From Bacilli bacterium (GTDB taxonomy: Bacteria; Bacillota_I; Bacilli_A; RFN20; CAG-826): a DNA stretch of 64,000 bases. Positions within the stretch are counted from its first letter, which is position 1; each line of letters begins with the position of its first letter. Positions 44,433 through 52,646 of the stretch are shown here, piece by piece. The stretch covers positions 496,001 to 560,000 of the forward strand of contig DAOKYO010000002.1 of NCBI GenBank assembly GCA_035326105.1, written 5' to 3'. Below the pieces are notes generated by a model, which made no database searches, was not told where the DNA came from, and was given only the letters and a program-made list of their open reading frames with translations. The translations under genes and the position numbers were made by a program.

Positions 44433-46076
44433 TTAATTTCCTTTCACAAGAACAACCGAAGAATAAGGGGCCAAGGTGATGTTTCCCCCATCGACTAACG
44501 GACGAATTTCTGAGGTATCAATCTCATCCGCAACTATTAAACTGGTGGCAAAGGTTTGCTCCTCAGCGGCAAAATTATGAACTATTACTAATTCTCCATC
44601 GGGAAGTGAAGGTTCGGTCAACTTTATTCCCATTAACGGGACCCTTCCTAAATCCAATGCTTCAATATGCGCGCTTTGAATTCCCGGATAACGGTTACGA
44701 ATTGAAATCACCTTTCGATAATGATTTAAAAGTGAAAAGTTTTCCGGCAGTAAATCCGTGGCGCCCGCGGTTACTTGCCGCGATAAGTCATATGTATAGC
44801 CCGAAACCGGAGTGCATTCTTCACTTTTGTCAAGTTCGCTCCAAATCATCGGTAAACGTTTATTCTCATCCGCGCCGCTTCCCTTTAAGCCGATTTCCTC
44901 GCCGTAATAGAGGTAGGGAATGCCCGGAGTGAGAAGATACACACTGGCACCTAATTTTCGTTTTAACATCTGATAAAATGCCGCATATCCGCTGGAGCGA
45001 TCTTGATCATGATTGCTGAGGAAGGAGGCATTTAATGCCGTGGGACTGCTGGCAAAAAGTTGGTCATAATAGGTTTCCAGCGTTGACGACAGCCATTCAC
45101 CATTGGTGTTTTGAATTCCCGTGGCAAACGCGCCCGTACTTTGCGATCCGGCAAAGTAGAAGAAACTATCGACCCCACTGGCATAATAATCAGGCAGTTT
45201 ATTATAGTCGGCACTATCAAGCCACGCTTCACCAACGATGTAGGCATCGCTTTTGTGATTTTTGACCATGGTATTGAACCAAGAAAGAAACTGGATGTTC
45301 TTTTGATGATCGTTTTCATAAAACCAAGTGGTGGCATCAAGCCTAAATCCGCTTACCCCTTTATCCAGCCAGTAATAGGCAATACTCGTTATTTCATTGC
45401 GAACGCCTTCGCTATCTAAATTAAAATCGGGCATCGATGAATCAAAATTAGCCAGATAGTACCAATTGGTACTCTGATATCGGCGATAGGTTCCCTTCAA
45501 ATTCTCATCGGGAGTAACCGCGCCTTCATGCCATGTATACCAGTCCGCATACGATGCATTTTCCGCGCTCCGATTAGTTCCGGTAACATAGGCCGCCGAC
45601 TTTTGAAAATAAGGATTGTCGCTTCCGCTGTGGTTGATGACCAAATCGATAATTATCGAAATATCATTCTCGTCGGCCACGCTCACAAGATTTTCAAAAT
45701 CACTGAGGGTTCCGTAGTCCGACTCAATGCCATAATAATTCGATACATTATATCCGTGATAACTCGGGGAGGGATTAACCGGCATCAACCATATTCCGGA
45801 TATGCCCAGCGTTTTCAAATAAGAAATCTTATTTTTAACGCCATTTAAATCGCCGATACCATCATTATTGCTATCGGCAAATGCCCGGACAAAAATTTCG
45901 TAAAATGTTCCTCCGGCATTGGTATAATCGCCTATTTCATAGTCAATAGGCGATGTGCTATTACTCGTCGTCTCCTCTGAAGAAGAGGATTGCGAATTTT
46001 GATTATTGCCACAGCCGGTGAGAAGCAAAGTGAAACCGATAAAACCGATGGCTAAACGACTTTTCTTGTTCGCCAT
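44433..46076 (-). CDS. Lipoprotein alpha-amylase (GH13)
   Basis: 547 residues. Signal peptide with lipobox LLLTGC (about residues 17-22), a Ser/Thr spacer, then a GH13 barrel: region I DLVINHSGSDN, region II GFRLDATTWFY with the nucleophile Asp, region III IVGEAWLDS with the acid/base Glu, region IV FLSNHDQDRSSG. The Ca-type loop DSNNDGIGDLNG sits after the first strand. It endo-cleaves alpha-1,4 links on the cell surface and feeds the adjacent importer. The gene lies four bases after malG. A neopullulanase- or cyclodextrinase-like specificity cannot be excluded. Confidence 0.94.
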   Translation of the reverse strand: MANKKSRLAIGFIGFTLLLTGCGNNQNSQSSSSEETTSNSTSPIDYEIGDYTNAGGTFYEIFVRAFADSNNDGIGDLNGVKNKISYLKTLGISGIWLMPVNPSPSYHGYNVSNYYGIESDYGTLSDFENLVSVADENDISIIIDLVINHSGSDNPYFQKSAAYVTGTNRSAENASYADWYTWHEGAVTPDENLKGTYRRYQSTNWYYLANFDSSMPDFNLDSEGVRNEITSIAYYWLDKGVSGFRLDATTWFYENDHQKNIQFLSWFNTMVKNHKSDAYIVGEAWLDSADYNKLPDYYASGVDSFFYFAGSQSTGAFATGIQNTNGEWLSSTLETYYDQLFASSPTALNASFLSNHDQDRSSGYAAFYQMLKRKLGASVYLLTPGIPYLYYGEEIGLKGSGADENKRLPMIWSELDKSEECTPVSGYTYDLSRQVTAGATDLLPENFSLLNHYRKVISIRNRYPGIQSAHIEALDLGRVPLMGIKLTEPSLPDGELVIVHNFAAEEQTFATSLIVADEIDTSEIRPLVDGGNITLAPYSSVVLVKGN

Positions 46077-46080
46077 GGCA

Positions 46081-47094
46081 TTATCCTTTCACCGCGCCAC
46101 CCGTTACACCGGAAACGTAGTATCTCTGCATGAAGATGAAGAGAATAACAATCGGCACCGATAGAAGAATCGATCCCGCGGCATAGCGAGTGAAGTATAT
46201 GTTTAAGTCACCTAATCCATCGATCATTGAAAATAGCCCCTGCGCAACCAACCAGGCACGTTTTTCTGTCCGGGTAATCGTGCTACTGAAAATATAATCG
46301 CCCCATGGCCCCATAAATGCCGTTAAGGCTTGATAAATAACAATCGGTTTAGAAAGTGGAAGAGTAATGTTCCAAAAAATCTGTGCTTTATTTGCCCCAT
46401 CAATTTCGGCAGCTTCATCAATTGAACGGGAAATAGTGTCAAAATATCCCTTGGAAACATAATATCCCATCGCTGCGCCAGAAATGTTAACCAAAACAAT
46501 CGCAATCAAATAATTGGCTGTTGGAACGCTTGTTCTTCCACCTCCTGGTAGTAAACCGATTCCTTTGAGAATAAAGTAAATAGCAATCATCGACATAAAT
46601 CCAGGAAACATACCGAGAATCATTAAAAGTTTCATCATCGGCTTACGGGCTTTAAACCGCAGACGAGAGAAGGCATAGGATGTAAGCAAGACGATAACCG
46701 TCGATATAATACAGGTAAAAATCGCCACGATTAAAGTGTTGAGAAAGTAATGCAGATAATCGTAGTTAGCCGTATCGGTAAAGAGCAAGTAATAGTTGTC
46801 CAAACTCCACTTCTCCGGGAATATATATCCCCACCAATGATTTGGTCTGATCGGAGTAAATCCAAGATTGCTCGCCGTTATAACCATCTGGCCGGAAGGA
46901 TTAATCGTATAGGAATAAACCGGAGCCCGAAAAGATTGCGCCATGAGCCAAATAATCGGAAACATCCAAACGACCGCCATAACTCCGAGCAAAAGGTAAA
47001 TAAGCGTATTCCCGAGTCCGCGCCGAAAATGCATGCTTTGGAAGAAAAGTGGTTTTTTGTGTTTAGCGACTACATTAGTATTTTGTAATTCCAT
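46081..47094 (-). CDS. malG: Maltodextrin ABC transporter permease, MalG type
   Basis: 337 residues with six membrane helices. The cytoplasmic EAA loop, the ATPase docking site, is EAAEIDGANKAQIFWNITLP. The C-terminus ends in the usual basic short tail. It pairs with MalF to form the import channel for maltodextrins. A long extracytoplasmic loop of about 60 residues follows helix 1. I prefer ATG 47094, with GGAAG about nine bases upstream, over the in-frame ATG at 47118 that overlaps the malF stop. Confidence 0.94.
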   Translation of the reverse strand: MELQNTNVVAKHKKPLFFQSMHFRRGLGNTLIYLLLGVMAVVWMFPIIWLMAQSFRAPVYSYTINPSGQMVITASNLGFTPIRPNHWWGYIFPEKWSLDNYYLLFTDTANYDYLHYFLNTLIVAIFTCIISTVIVLLTSYAFSRLRFKARKPMMKLLMILGMFPGFMSMIAIYFILKGIGLLPGGGRTSVPTANYLIAIVLVNISGAAMGYYVSKGYFDTISRSIDEAAEIDGANKAQIFWNITLPLSKPIVIYQALTAFMGPWGDYIFSSTITRTEKRAWLVAQGLFSMIDGLGDLNIYFTRYAAGSILLSVPIVILFIFMQRYYVSGVTGGAVKG

Positions 47095-47114
47095 GTTCTT
47101 GTTCTTCCTTTCAA

Positions 47115-48704
47115 TCATTGAAACTCATCTTCATTAACATTAGCTGAAGACTTGCTATACATAACGAGTGAGATAAAAGCCGAAATTAAGAAAACTATGA
47201 TGCCGATAGCCGAGCCGATCGCGTACTCCTGCTTAGAACCGCCGAGTGTTAAATCATATAACCAAGTAATCAGCAAGTCCGTTCGACCGTAAGTAATACC
47301 ACGCGTGGTAATATCGGGGCCGCCGCCGGTCAGAAAGAAGATAACGTTGAAGTTATTTATGTTGCCAATGAACTGAGTGATTAGATATGGACCGGTGACA
47401 AACAACATATAGGGGAGAGTAATCTTAAAGAACTGCGTTACCGGACCCGCGCCATCAATGCGCGCCGATTCATATAAGTCCGCCGGAATATTCATTAATA
47501 TTCCCGATGTAATCAACATTGTATAAGGCATACCAATCCACATGTTAATCAAGACAACACTCGTTCGCGCGGAACGCGTATCATTGAATATATTGATTGG
47601 TTTCATCCACCCCAAGGCATCCAAGGCATTAAAAATCGGCCCGTCCTTAGCAAGGAATTTAGCCATCATCGACAGGGAAATAAATTGCGGAATGGCGATT
47701 GATATAATAAATAATGTCCGCCAAATCTTTTTGAATTTAATGCCTTTTTTGTTGATGAGTAATGCCAAAATCATTCCGCCAATATAATTGGTGAAGGTGG
47801 CCAAAACCGCCCACAAAATTGTCCACTTAAAAATCTCGCCGATGGCAAACGAATAACCGGCATTCCCGCCGAAAAGCTGACCGAAAGTATCAAGCCCGGT
47901 CCAGGCAAATCTTCTTGACGGGGGGAAATAAAACAAACTGGCATTCGTAAAAGCCAGCAAAATCATGAATATCAAAGGAAGGATGGTAAACGTCAGTATC
48001 GTTAAGGTCGGTAGACTTAAAACCGTAACATGAAAGCGACGATCTAATAAGGCGTGTGTCTCTTCCTTAAAGGTGGCGATATGCGTCCCCTCTTCTTTCT
48101 TCTGTTGAAGCGAATAAGCAGCACTGATTCCGTAAGTGTAAAGTGCAAAAAAGGCCGCAATAATCAATAGTGTGGCTATCGAGTAGAGCATCACCAGCAT
48201 TGAATTTGAGGCAAATCCGGTGGTCTTCGTAATGAGCACCTCGCCGAACTTGGATATTATGACATAATTATAAGTCGTCCCTATGTCGCCAATCCAACGC
48301 ATCCCATCGCCGCCAATTTGGCCAAATATATTTATTTGACTAAGCCAATACGCTCCTCCTTGAGGGAGAACCATAAATACAATAAACAGGGCCTCTAAAA
48401 CCAGCAGAGCCACTCCTTTGACGACTTGGCCATTAGTAATATGACCAAAACCGACGAAGAGATAGGATAATCGGGTTTTAAAATTTCCTTTAATAAAACG
48501 ATTTACGTAATTATAAAACCATAGTCCAATCGCCTTACCTACTTTGACAATGATTTTATATGCGAAGACAAAGATGTTGATGAAAGCTTTAATAATTGTC
48601 CAAAGGAAATCAAGCAACCACTTTCCTAATTTGATTATTGAATCAAGAATTGATTGACCGATCCAAGGAAAGAAGCCAAGTTTTTTTACATTTTGCTCTT
48701 TCAT
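47115..48704 (-). CDS. malF: Maltodextrin ABC transporter permease, MalF type
   Basis: 529 residues, long for the family in Gram-positives (about 430). About 80 extra N-terminal residues carry two amphipathic or hydrophobic segments (about 14-60). Helices follow near 90-115 and 170-205, then the permease core of six helices with EAA loop ESARIDGAGPVTQFFKITLP. It forms the channel with MalG. AAGGGAG precedes the ATG. A strong hairpin (48729-48763) separates it from malE. Confidence 0.94.
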   Translation of the reverse strand: MKEQNVKKLGFFPWIGQSILDSIIKLGKWLLDFLWTIIKAFINIFVFAYKIIVKVGKAIGLWFYNYVNRFIKGNFKTRLSYLFVGFGHITNGQVVKGVALLVLEALFIVFMVLPQGGAYWLSQINIFGQIGGDGMRWIGDIGTTYNYVIISKFGEVLITKTTGFASNSMLVMLYSIATLLIIAAFFALYTYGISAAYSLQQKKEEGTHIATFKEETHALLDRRFHVTVLSLPTLTILTFTILPLIFMILLAFTNASLFYFPPSRRFAWTGLDTFGQLFGGNAGYSFAIGEIFKWTILWAVLATFTNYIGGMILALLINKKGIKFKKIWRTLFIISIAIPQFISLSMMAKFLAKDGPIFNALDALGWMKPINIFNDTRSARTSVVLINMWIGMPYTMLITSGILMNIPADLYESARIDGAGPVTQFFKITLPYMLFVTGPYLITQFIGNINNFNVIFFLTGGGPDITTRGITYGRTDLLITWLYDLTLGGSKQEYAIGSAIGIIVFLISAFISLVMYSKSSANVNEDEFQ

Positions 48705-48728
48705 AATTAACTCCCTTAATAATAGAAA

Positions 48729-48763
48729 TTTAGGGCGAATGTTAATCCGACACTCGCCCTAAA
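48729..48763 (-). other. Stem-loop between malE and malF
   Basis: TTTAGGGCGA (48729-48738) pairs perfectly with TCGCCCTAAA (48754-48763). There is no T tract, so it is more likely an mRNA stabiliser or partial terminator that lets the binding protein be made in excess over the permeases. Confidence 0.6.
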
Positions 48764-48785
48764 TACATTTCATAAAATAATCGAA

Positions 48786-50192
48786 TTAAGCCGCTGGGGT
48801 TGTGAGGGCAGCTACCCAAGCCGCTAAAGCATCGGCTAGAGTCAATCCTTCGCCATAATCGTTAGCGACCACCGATTTTCCAAAGGCCGCCGTCGGATCC
48901 CAGAAGGTATTGCCGACTGAACGCGATTGGCTAACCGCATATGGAGCTTGAGCATTAAGCGCGGAGATGGCCACATCGGCAAGAACCGCCGGATCATTTT
49001 GGGCCATGATATTGGATGGTCCAAATCCTTGAGATTGGAAACGACGAACCTGAGCGTCTTCACTGGTCAAATACTTAGCAAGCAAACTGGAGAAGTATAA
49101 CTTATCTGGATCGTCTTGAGCTTTGGTGCCGATTAATTTTGAACCGGCAAATGAGCCCATTTGACGTTGAGCAAGCGCGGCGTCATTTTCATCATAAGGA
49201 GTAAATGTCGGCAACTTGGTAGCCGCATATCCACTGCCCATAGCTGCTCTCAATGGTCCGGCATTCCAAGTTCCGGTAACACCGGCGACCGCGACTGGAG
49301 TAATCGGGGCTCCTTCACTATCCGTTGTCGCAAACAAAGCTGAGTTTGCGTTAACGTCAGCAATTCTTAGAGCCGCCGTATGTTCTTGAACAATCTTGGC
49401 AAATCCTCTTGCCCCTTCAAGACCAACTGCGTTATCAAAGTCGCAAGTCATCGTCTTTGTGGCCGGATCATAAGATATATTTCCTTGATTGAAGAAGAAA
49501 GATGGAATGTACCATGAATCTTCAAACGGGAAAACAATCTGCTGATTGGTGGATTCAAGTTTGGCAAGAATTCCATCAAATGTTTTCACATCATCGGCGG
49601 TAAGATAATTCTTATTATAATACAAGAAGTAACCGTTATCAGCCGTTTGTGGAAATGCATATAATTTGTTGTTATAGGTTGCAGAAGAAACAGATGCTTG
49701 AACATTGTTTTCGTTCACCCACGTCTTATTAGAACCAGTGATTTCTTGAATGGCTCCCGCATCAACCAATTTTCCGAGTTGATCATCGGGGAAACCAAAG
49801 ACATCAGGGGCAACATCTAAATCTTGAGTGATCTTGGTCGCCGCATCGGAGAATTCATCACCGATCGTGACAATAAATTCGTACTTTGTATTTGAAGATT
49901 CATCATAAAAATATTGTTTAGCGAATTCACCAATCAATTCTTTGAACAACGGATGAGATTCTGTTTCCGACCAAACGGTCAGACGAACTCTCTGCGCCGT
50001 AACACCCGGTAAGAATGAGCTATCAATTGTGGACCTAACCGTGTCATCGGTAACCGTAACTGTAACGGGGTCAGCTAAACTTGTCGAATCGCTAGTGGTC
50101 GAACTGGTTATTGTCGATGCTTGCGTTCCGCCACATGCTGCTAAGAGCAGCGAAGTCAAAGCAACAACAGCAACTTTTGACTTTTTAAACAT
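48786..50192 (-). CDS. malE: Maltodextrin-binding lipoprotein, MalE type
   Basis: 468 residues. Signal peptide with lipobox LLAAC at about 17-21, a Ser/Thr spacer, then the extracellular solute-binding protein family 1 fold: RLTVWSETESHPLFKELIGE near the N-terminus, DVFGFPDDQLGKLVDAGAI, and FSSLLAKYLTSEDAQVRRFQ near the C-terminus. It captures maltodextrins for MalFG. AGGAG precedes the ATG. It is the first gene of the six-gene operon malE-malF-malG-amylase-malQ-pullulanase behind the promoter at 50305-50332. Confidence 0.95.
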   Translation of the reverse strand: MFKKSKVAVVALTSLLLAACGGTQASTITSSTTSDSTSLADPVTVTVTDDTVRSTIDSSFLPGVTAQRVRLTVWSETESHPLFKELIGEFAKQYFYDESSNTKYEFIVTIGDEFSDAATKITQDLDVAPDVFGFPDDQLGKLVDAGAIQEITGSNKTWVNENNVQASVSSATYNNKLYAFPQTADNGYFLYYNKNYLTADDVKTFDGILAKLESTNQQIVFPFEDSWYIPSFFFNQGNISYDPATKTMTCDFDNAVGLEGARGFAKIVQEHTAALRIADVNANSALFATTDSEGAPITPVAVAGVTGTWNAGPLRAAMGSGYAATKLPTFTPYDENDAALAQRQMGSFAGSKLIGTKAQDDPDKLYFSSLLAKYLTSEDAQVRRFQSQGFGPSNIMAQNDPAVLADVAISALNAQAPYAVSQSRSVGNTFWDPTAAFGKSVVANDYGEGLTLADALAAWVAALTTPAA

Positions 50193-50304
50193 AATTACAC
50201 TCCTTTCCTTTTTGCTTGAGAAGGACCGTTATTAAAAACAATTTCTGACGAATAACGTTAAACGAATGGTCCTTTTCGCGGTAATTTTGTTTAATGACAA
50301 TTAC

Positions 50305-50332
50305 ATTATACTTAATAGGTTAATCTTGTAAA
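50305..50332 (-). promoter_or_regulatory. malE operon promoter
   Basis: TTTACA (50332-50327), 16-bp spacer and a perfect TATAAT (50310-50305) on the minus strand, with a leader of about 105 bases before malE. Confidence 0.7.
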
Positions 50333-50339
50333 GTTTTTT

Positions 50340-50353
50340 TGATAGCGGTTTCA
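50340..50353 (-). promoter_or_regulatory. cre-like operator upstream of the malE promoter
   Basis: TGAAACCGCTATCA fits the relaxed cre consensus at every defined position and the strict one at 13 of 14. It lies eight bases upstream of the -35, so it could mediate activation or repression by CcpA, or be a LacI-family MalR site. Confidence 0.6.
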
Positions 50354-50461
50354 AATGATAAAAAGGTCGTTTTTTTCAATTTCAGTGCCAAATTTTTAAC
50401 TTTTACTTATTTTGTTAAGTAGCCAAAAATGACAAGTAAATAAAAAGGTCAAAAATAACGC

Positions 50462-50497
50462 AAAAAAACGCCCGCTTCCCAATGAAAGCTAGGCGTT
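50462..50497 (-). terminator. Terminator of the MalK-type ATPase gene
   Basis: AACGCC/GGCGTT outer stem with an inner GCTT/AAGC stem, then seven T residues on the minus strand, 35 bases after the stop. Confidence 0.75.
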
Positions 50498-50531
50498 GTG
50501 TTAAGTAATCTGCTTTTTAAAAGCGGCTTCG

Positions 50532-51998
50532 TTAAATAATGCAAAGTCCTTTTTCTGATTCCGGCAAAGATTCTGCTTCTTCGGGGGTGTCAATCTTGAA
50601 GAAATGAGCTTTTCCTAAATCAAGAGCCAAGTCGATTTTGTCCCCGATGTGAATGGTTTTGTCACTTACAACAGGAATCTTAGCCACTAATTTTTGGCCG
50701 GCGAAACCACCGTGAAGAATGTATTCATGTCCGAGTAATTCTGCAACGCTTACGTCAAGTTCCAAATTGCTTGACGGGTAGTCGAGCGCCACTTGACTCT
50801 CTTTATAGTGAACATCTTCCGGACGAATGCCGAAGATAACCATATTGCCTTCATAAGGCTTAAGCGCATCGAGGAATTGAGATGGAACATCCAGCACAGT
50901 CCGATCGTCGGCGGAAGGAACAAAGATTGTATTTTCAATCACGCTGATATATTTGGCATCGGTCTTCTTAACGCTGATTACTTCATACTTAATGAAGGAA
51001 GCAACTTTACCTTCGACCGTCCACACTCCTTCAGCACCTTTTTCTTTTTCCGGCAACCGTTCTTTTACCGATGCCGGCAGCGAAGCTACGGCATCCGCAG
51101 TCCCTTTAATCGCATTATGCTCTTCATCAGTCAAGGTGACATTGATTTTAGCAACTGGACGATAGATGGTATTGCCTTCAATCTTTATGAATTTAACCAG
51201 TTTGGCATCGACATCTTCCTTATAGCGGCGAACAAGTTCAATCTTGCTTCCTTTGACAATGCCGGTAAAGAAATTCATCGCCGGGCTACCGATAAAGGAG
51301 GCAACAAACAAATTACGCGGCTTATGGTAAATCTCAATTGGCGAACCAATCTGCTGAATGTAGCCGTCCTTCATAACCACAATCCGTGTCGCCATTGTCA
51401 TAGCTTCGGTCTGATCGTGGGTAACATAAATGGTCGTCGCGTTCATCTGCTCATGCAGACGAATAATTTCCGAGCGCATTTGTACCCGCAGTTTAGCGTC
51501 AAGGTTGGATAATGGCTCATCCATTAAAACGACGCTGGCATGACGAACAATCGCTCTTCCTAAAGCTACCCGCTGTCTTTGACCGCCGGATAGAGCTTTC
51601 GGTTTTCTTTGCAAATATTCGGTAATCTCAAGAATCCGGGCGGCTTCTTTAACCCGGCTATCAATTTCAGCCTTGGGTAAATGCTGAATTTTTAAACCGA
51701 ATGCCATATTATCGTAAACCGTCATATGGGGATATAACGCATAAGATTGGAAGACCATTGCGATTCCCCGATCTTTTGGCGTAACATCATTACAGAGTCG
51801 TCCGTCAATATATAATTCGCCACTTGTGATATCTTCTAGACCAGCAATCATCCGGAGGGTAGTTGATTTACCGCAACCTGATGGGCCGACGAAGACGATA
51901 AACTCCTTATCCGAAATCGTGATATTAAAATCGGTCACGGAATTTTTCGGGTTGCCCTCGTAGCGCTTACAAACGTCTTTAAGAATTACTTCTGCCAT
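50532..51998 (-). CDS. msmK: Sugar ABC transporter ATPase, MalK/MsmK type, with large insertion
   Basis: 488 residues. The nucleotide-binding domain is normal: Walker [10 protein letters not shown] (38-46), signature [15 protein letters not shown], Walker [16 protein letters not shown] and the switch His in [21 protein letters not shown] starts the regulatory domain. The next landmark, [10 protein letters not shown], comes about 100 residues later than in E. coli MalK, so the OB/TOBE region holds an insertion around residues 255-365. MalK-type proteins energise MalFG and often several other sugar importers. It lies apart from malEFG but next to the glucosidase and regulator genes, behind a 17-bp inverted repeat. 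Confidence 0.94.
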   Translation of the reverse strand: MAEVILKDVCKRYEGNPKNSVTDFNITISDKEFIVFVGPSGCGKSTTLRMIAGLEDITSGELYIDGRLCNDVTPKDRGIAMVFQSYALYPHMTVYDNMAFGLKIQHLPKAEIDSRVKEAARILEITEYLQRKPKALSGGQRQRVALGRAIVRHASVVLMDEPLSNLDAKLRVQMRSEIIRLHEQMNATTIYVTHDQTEAMTMATRIVVMKDGYIQQIGSPIEIYHKPRNLFVASFIGSPAMNFFTGIVKGSKIELVRRYKEDVDAKLVKFIKIEGNTIYRPVAKINVTLTDEEHNAIKGTADAVASLPASVKERLPEKEKGAEGVWTVEGKVASFIKYEVISVKKTDAKYISVIENTIFVPSADDRTVLDVPSQFLDALKPYEGNMVIFGIRPEDVHYKESQVALDYPSSNLELDVSVAELLGHEYILHGGFAGQKLVAKIPVVSDKTIHIGDKIDLALDLGKAHFFKIDTPEEAESLPESEKGLCII

Positions 51999-52056
51999 AT
52001 TATGACTCCTTTGCTTAATTCTTTATTTTTAGTTTATCACAATATTTCTAAAATGA

Positions 52057-52074
52057 TTAGTGCAGTGTGCACAA
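52057..52074. promoter_or_regulatory. Inverted repeat upstream of msmK, like the one at 23912
   Basis: On the minus strand TTGTGCA-CAC-TGCACTA, which matches the perfect repeat TTGTGCA-CTT-TGCACAA before nrdDG in all but one arm position. It lies three bases after the regulator stop and about 60 bases before the ATPase start. Confidence 0.45.
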
Positions 52075-52076
52075 AT

Positions 52077-52646
52077 TTACTTTGACGAGGAAATACGGCT
52101 CAAAATCATATAGTACTGCGATGTCCAATAATCGCGAATATCCAGCCCAGTAAGCGAGATAAACTTAGAAAGACGGTAATTGAATGTATTGCGATGAATA
52201 TAGAGTTTATCAGCCGCGTCGCTGGCATTAAGACCGCATTTTAGAAACATATCGGCGGTTTTGACTAATTCATGCGGTACTTCATCCAATTGACTTCGCA
52301 GAACCGGTACCAAGGCATAATCTCTCTCGGCAAGCATTAAAATTAAAACCTCAGCTAAAAAGTAAAGTCCGTTTCCAAGCGAACGGGCTTTCATAATCGC
52401 CCGGTGGGCAACATCATTATCAATCGGCGAGGCGACAAATACGATCCCGGTTCCTAAGTCGTTTGACAAAATCGGAATTATCCCTTCAAGTTCAACAGCG
52501 ATATTTCTTTCGGTATCAAGGCAGCCATTGCGCTTTGTCGTCATGCGAAAACGAAAATCACTGTCTTGAAAATTGTCATAGAAGAAATCATATAGCAAGT
52601 TGCTATCAATCGTCTTCTGAAGCCAAAAGTGATAAAAATAGCGCAT
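52077..52646 (-). CDS. PucR/CdaR-type helix-turn-helix regulator, short form
   Basis: 189 residues. The C-terminal 60 residues are a PucR C-terminal HTH_30-type domain: ASDAADKLYIHRNTFNYRLS followed by GLDIRDYW. The N-terminal 120 residues form a small alpha/beta sensor part, without the larger purine-catabolism or sugar-diacid domain seen in full PucR/CdaR proteins. It probably regulates the neighbouring alpha-glucoside genes (context only). ATG overlaps the glucosidase stop (TGATG), with GAGG seven bases upstream in the glucosidase gene, so translation is coupled. Confidence 0.85.
   Translation of the reverse strand: MRYFYHFWLQKTIDSNLLYDFFYDNFQDSDFRFRMTTKRNGCLDTERNIAVELEGIIPILSNDLGTGIVFVASPIDNDVAHRAIMKARSLGNGLYFLAEVLILMLAERDYALVPVLRSQLDEVPHELVKTADMFLKCGLNASDAADKLYIHRNTFNYRLSKFISLTGLDIRDYWTSQYYMILSRISSSK

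Noticed and set aside
50793..51512. 239-codon frame antisense to the MalK-type ATPase gene
   Set aside because: It mirrors the conserved ABC domain, has no ribosome site and no plausible protein features; it is a shadow of a conserved gene.
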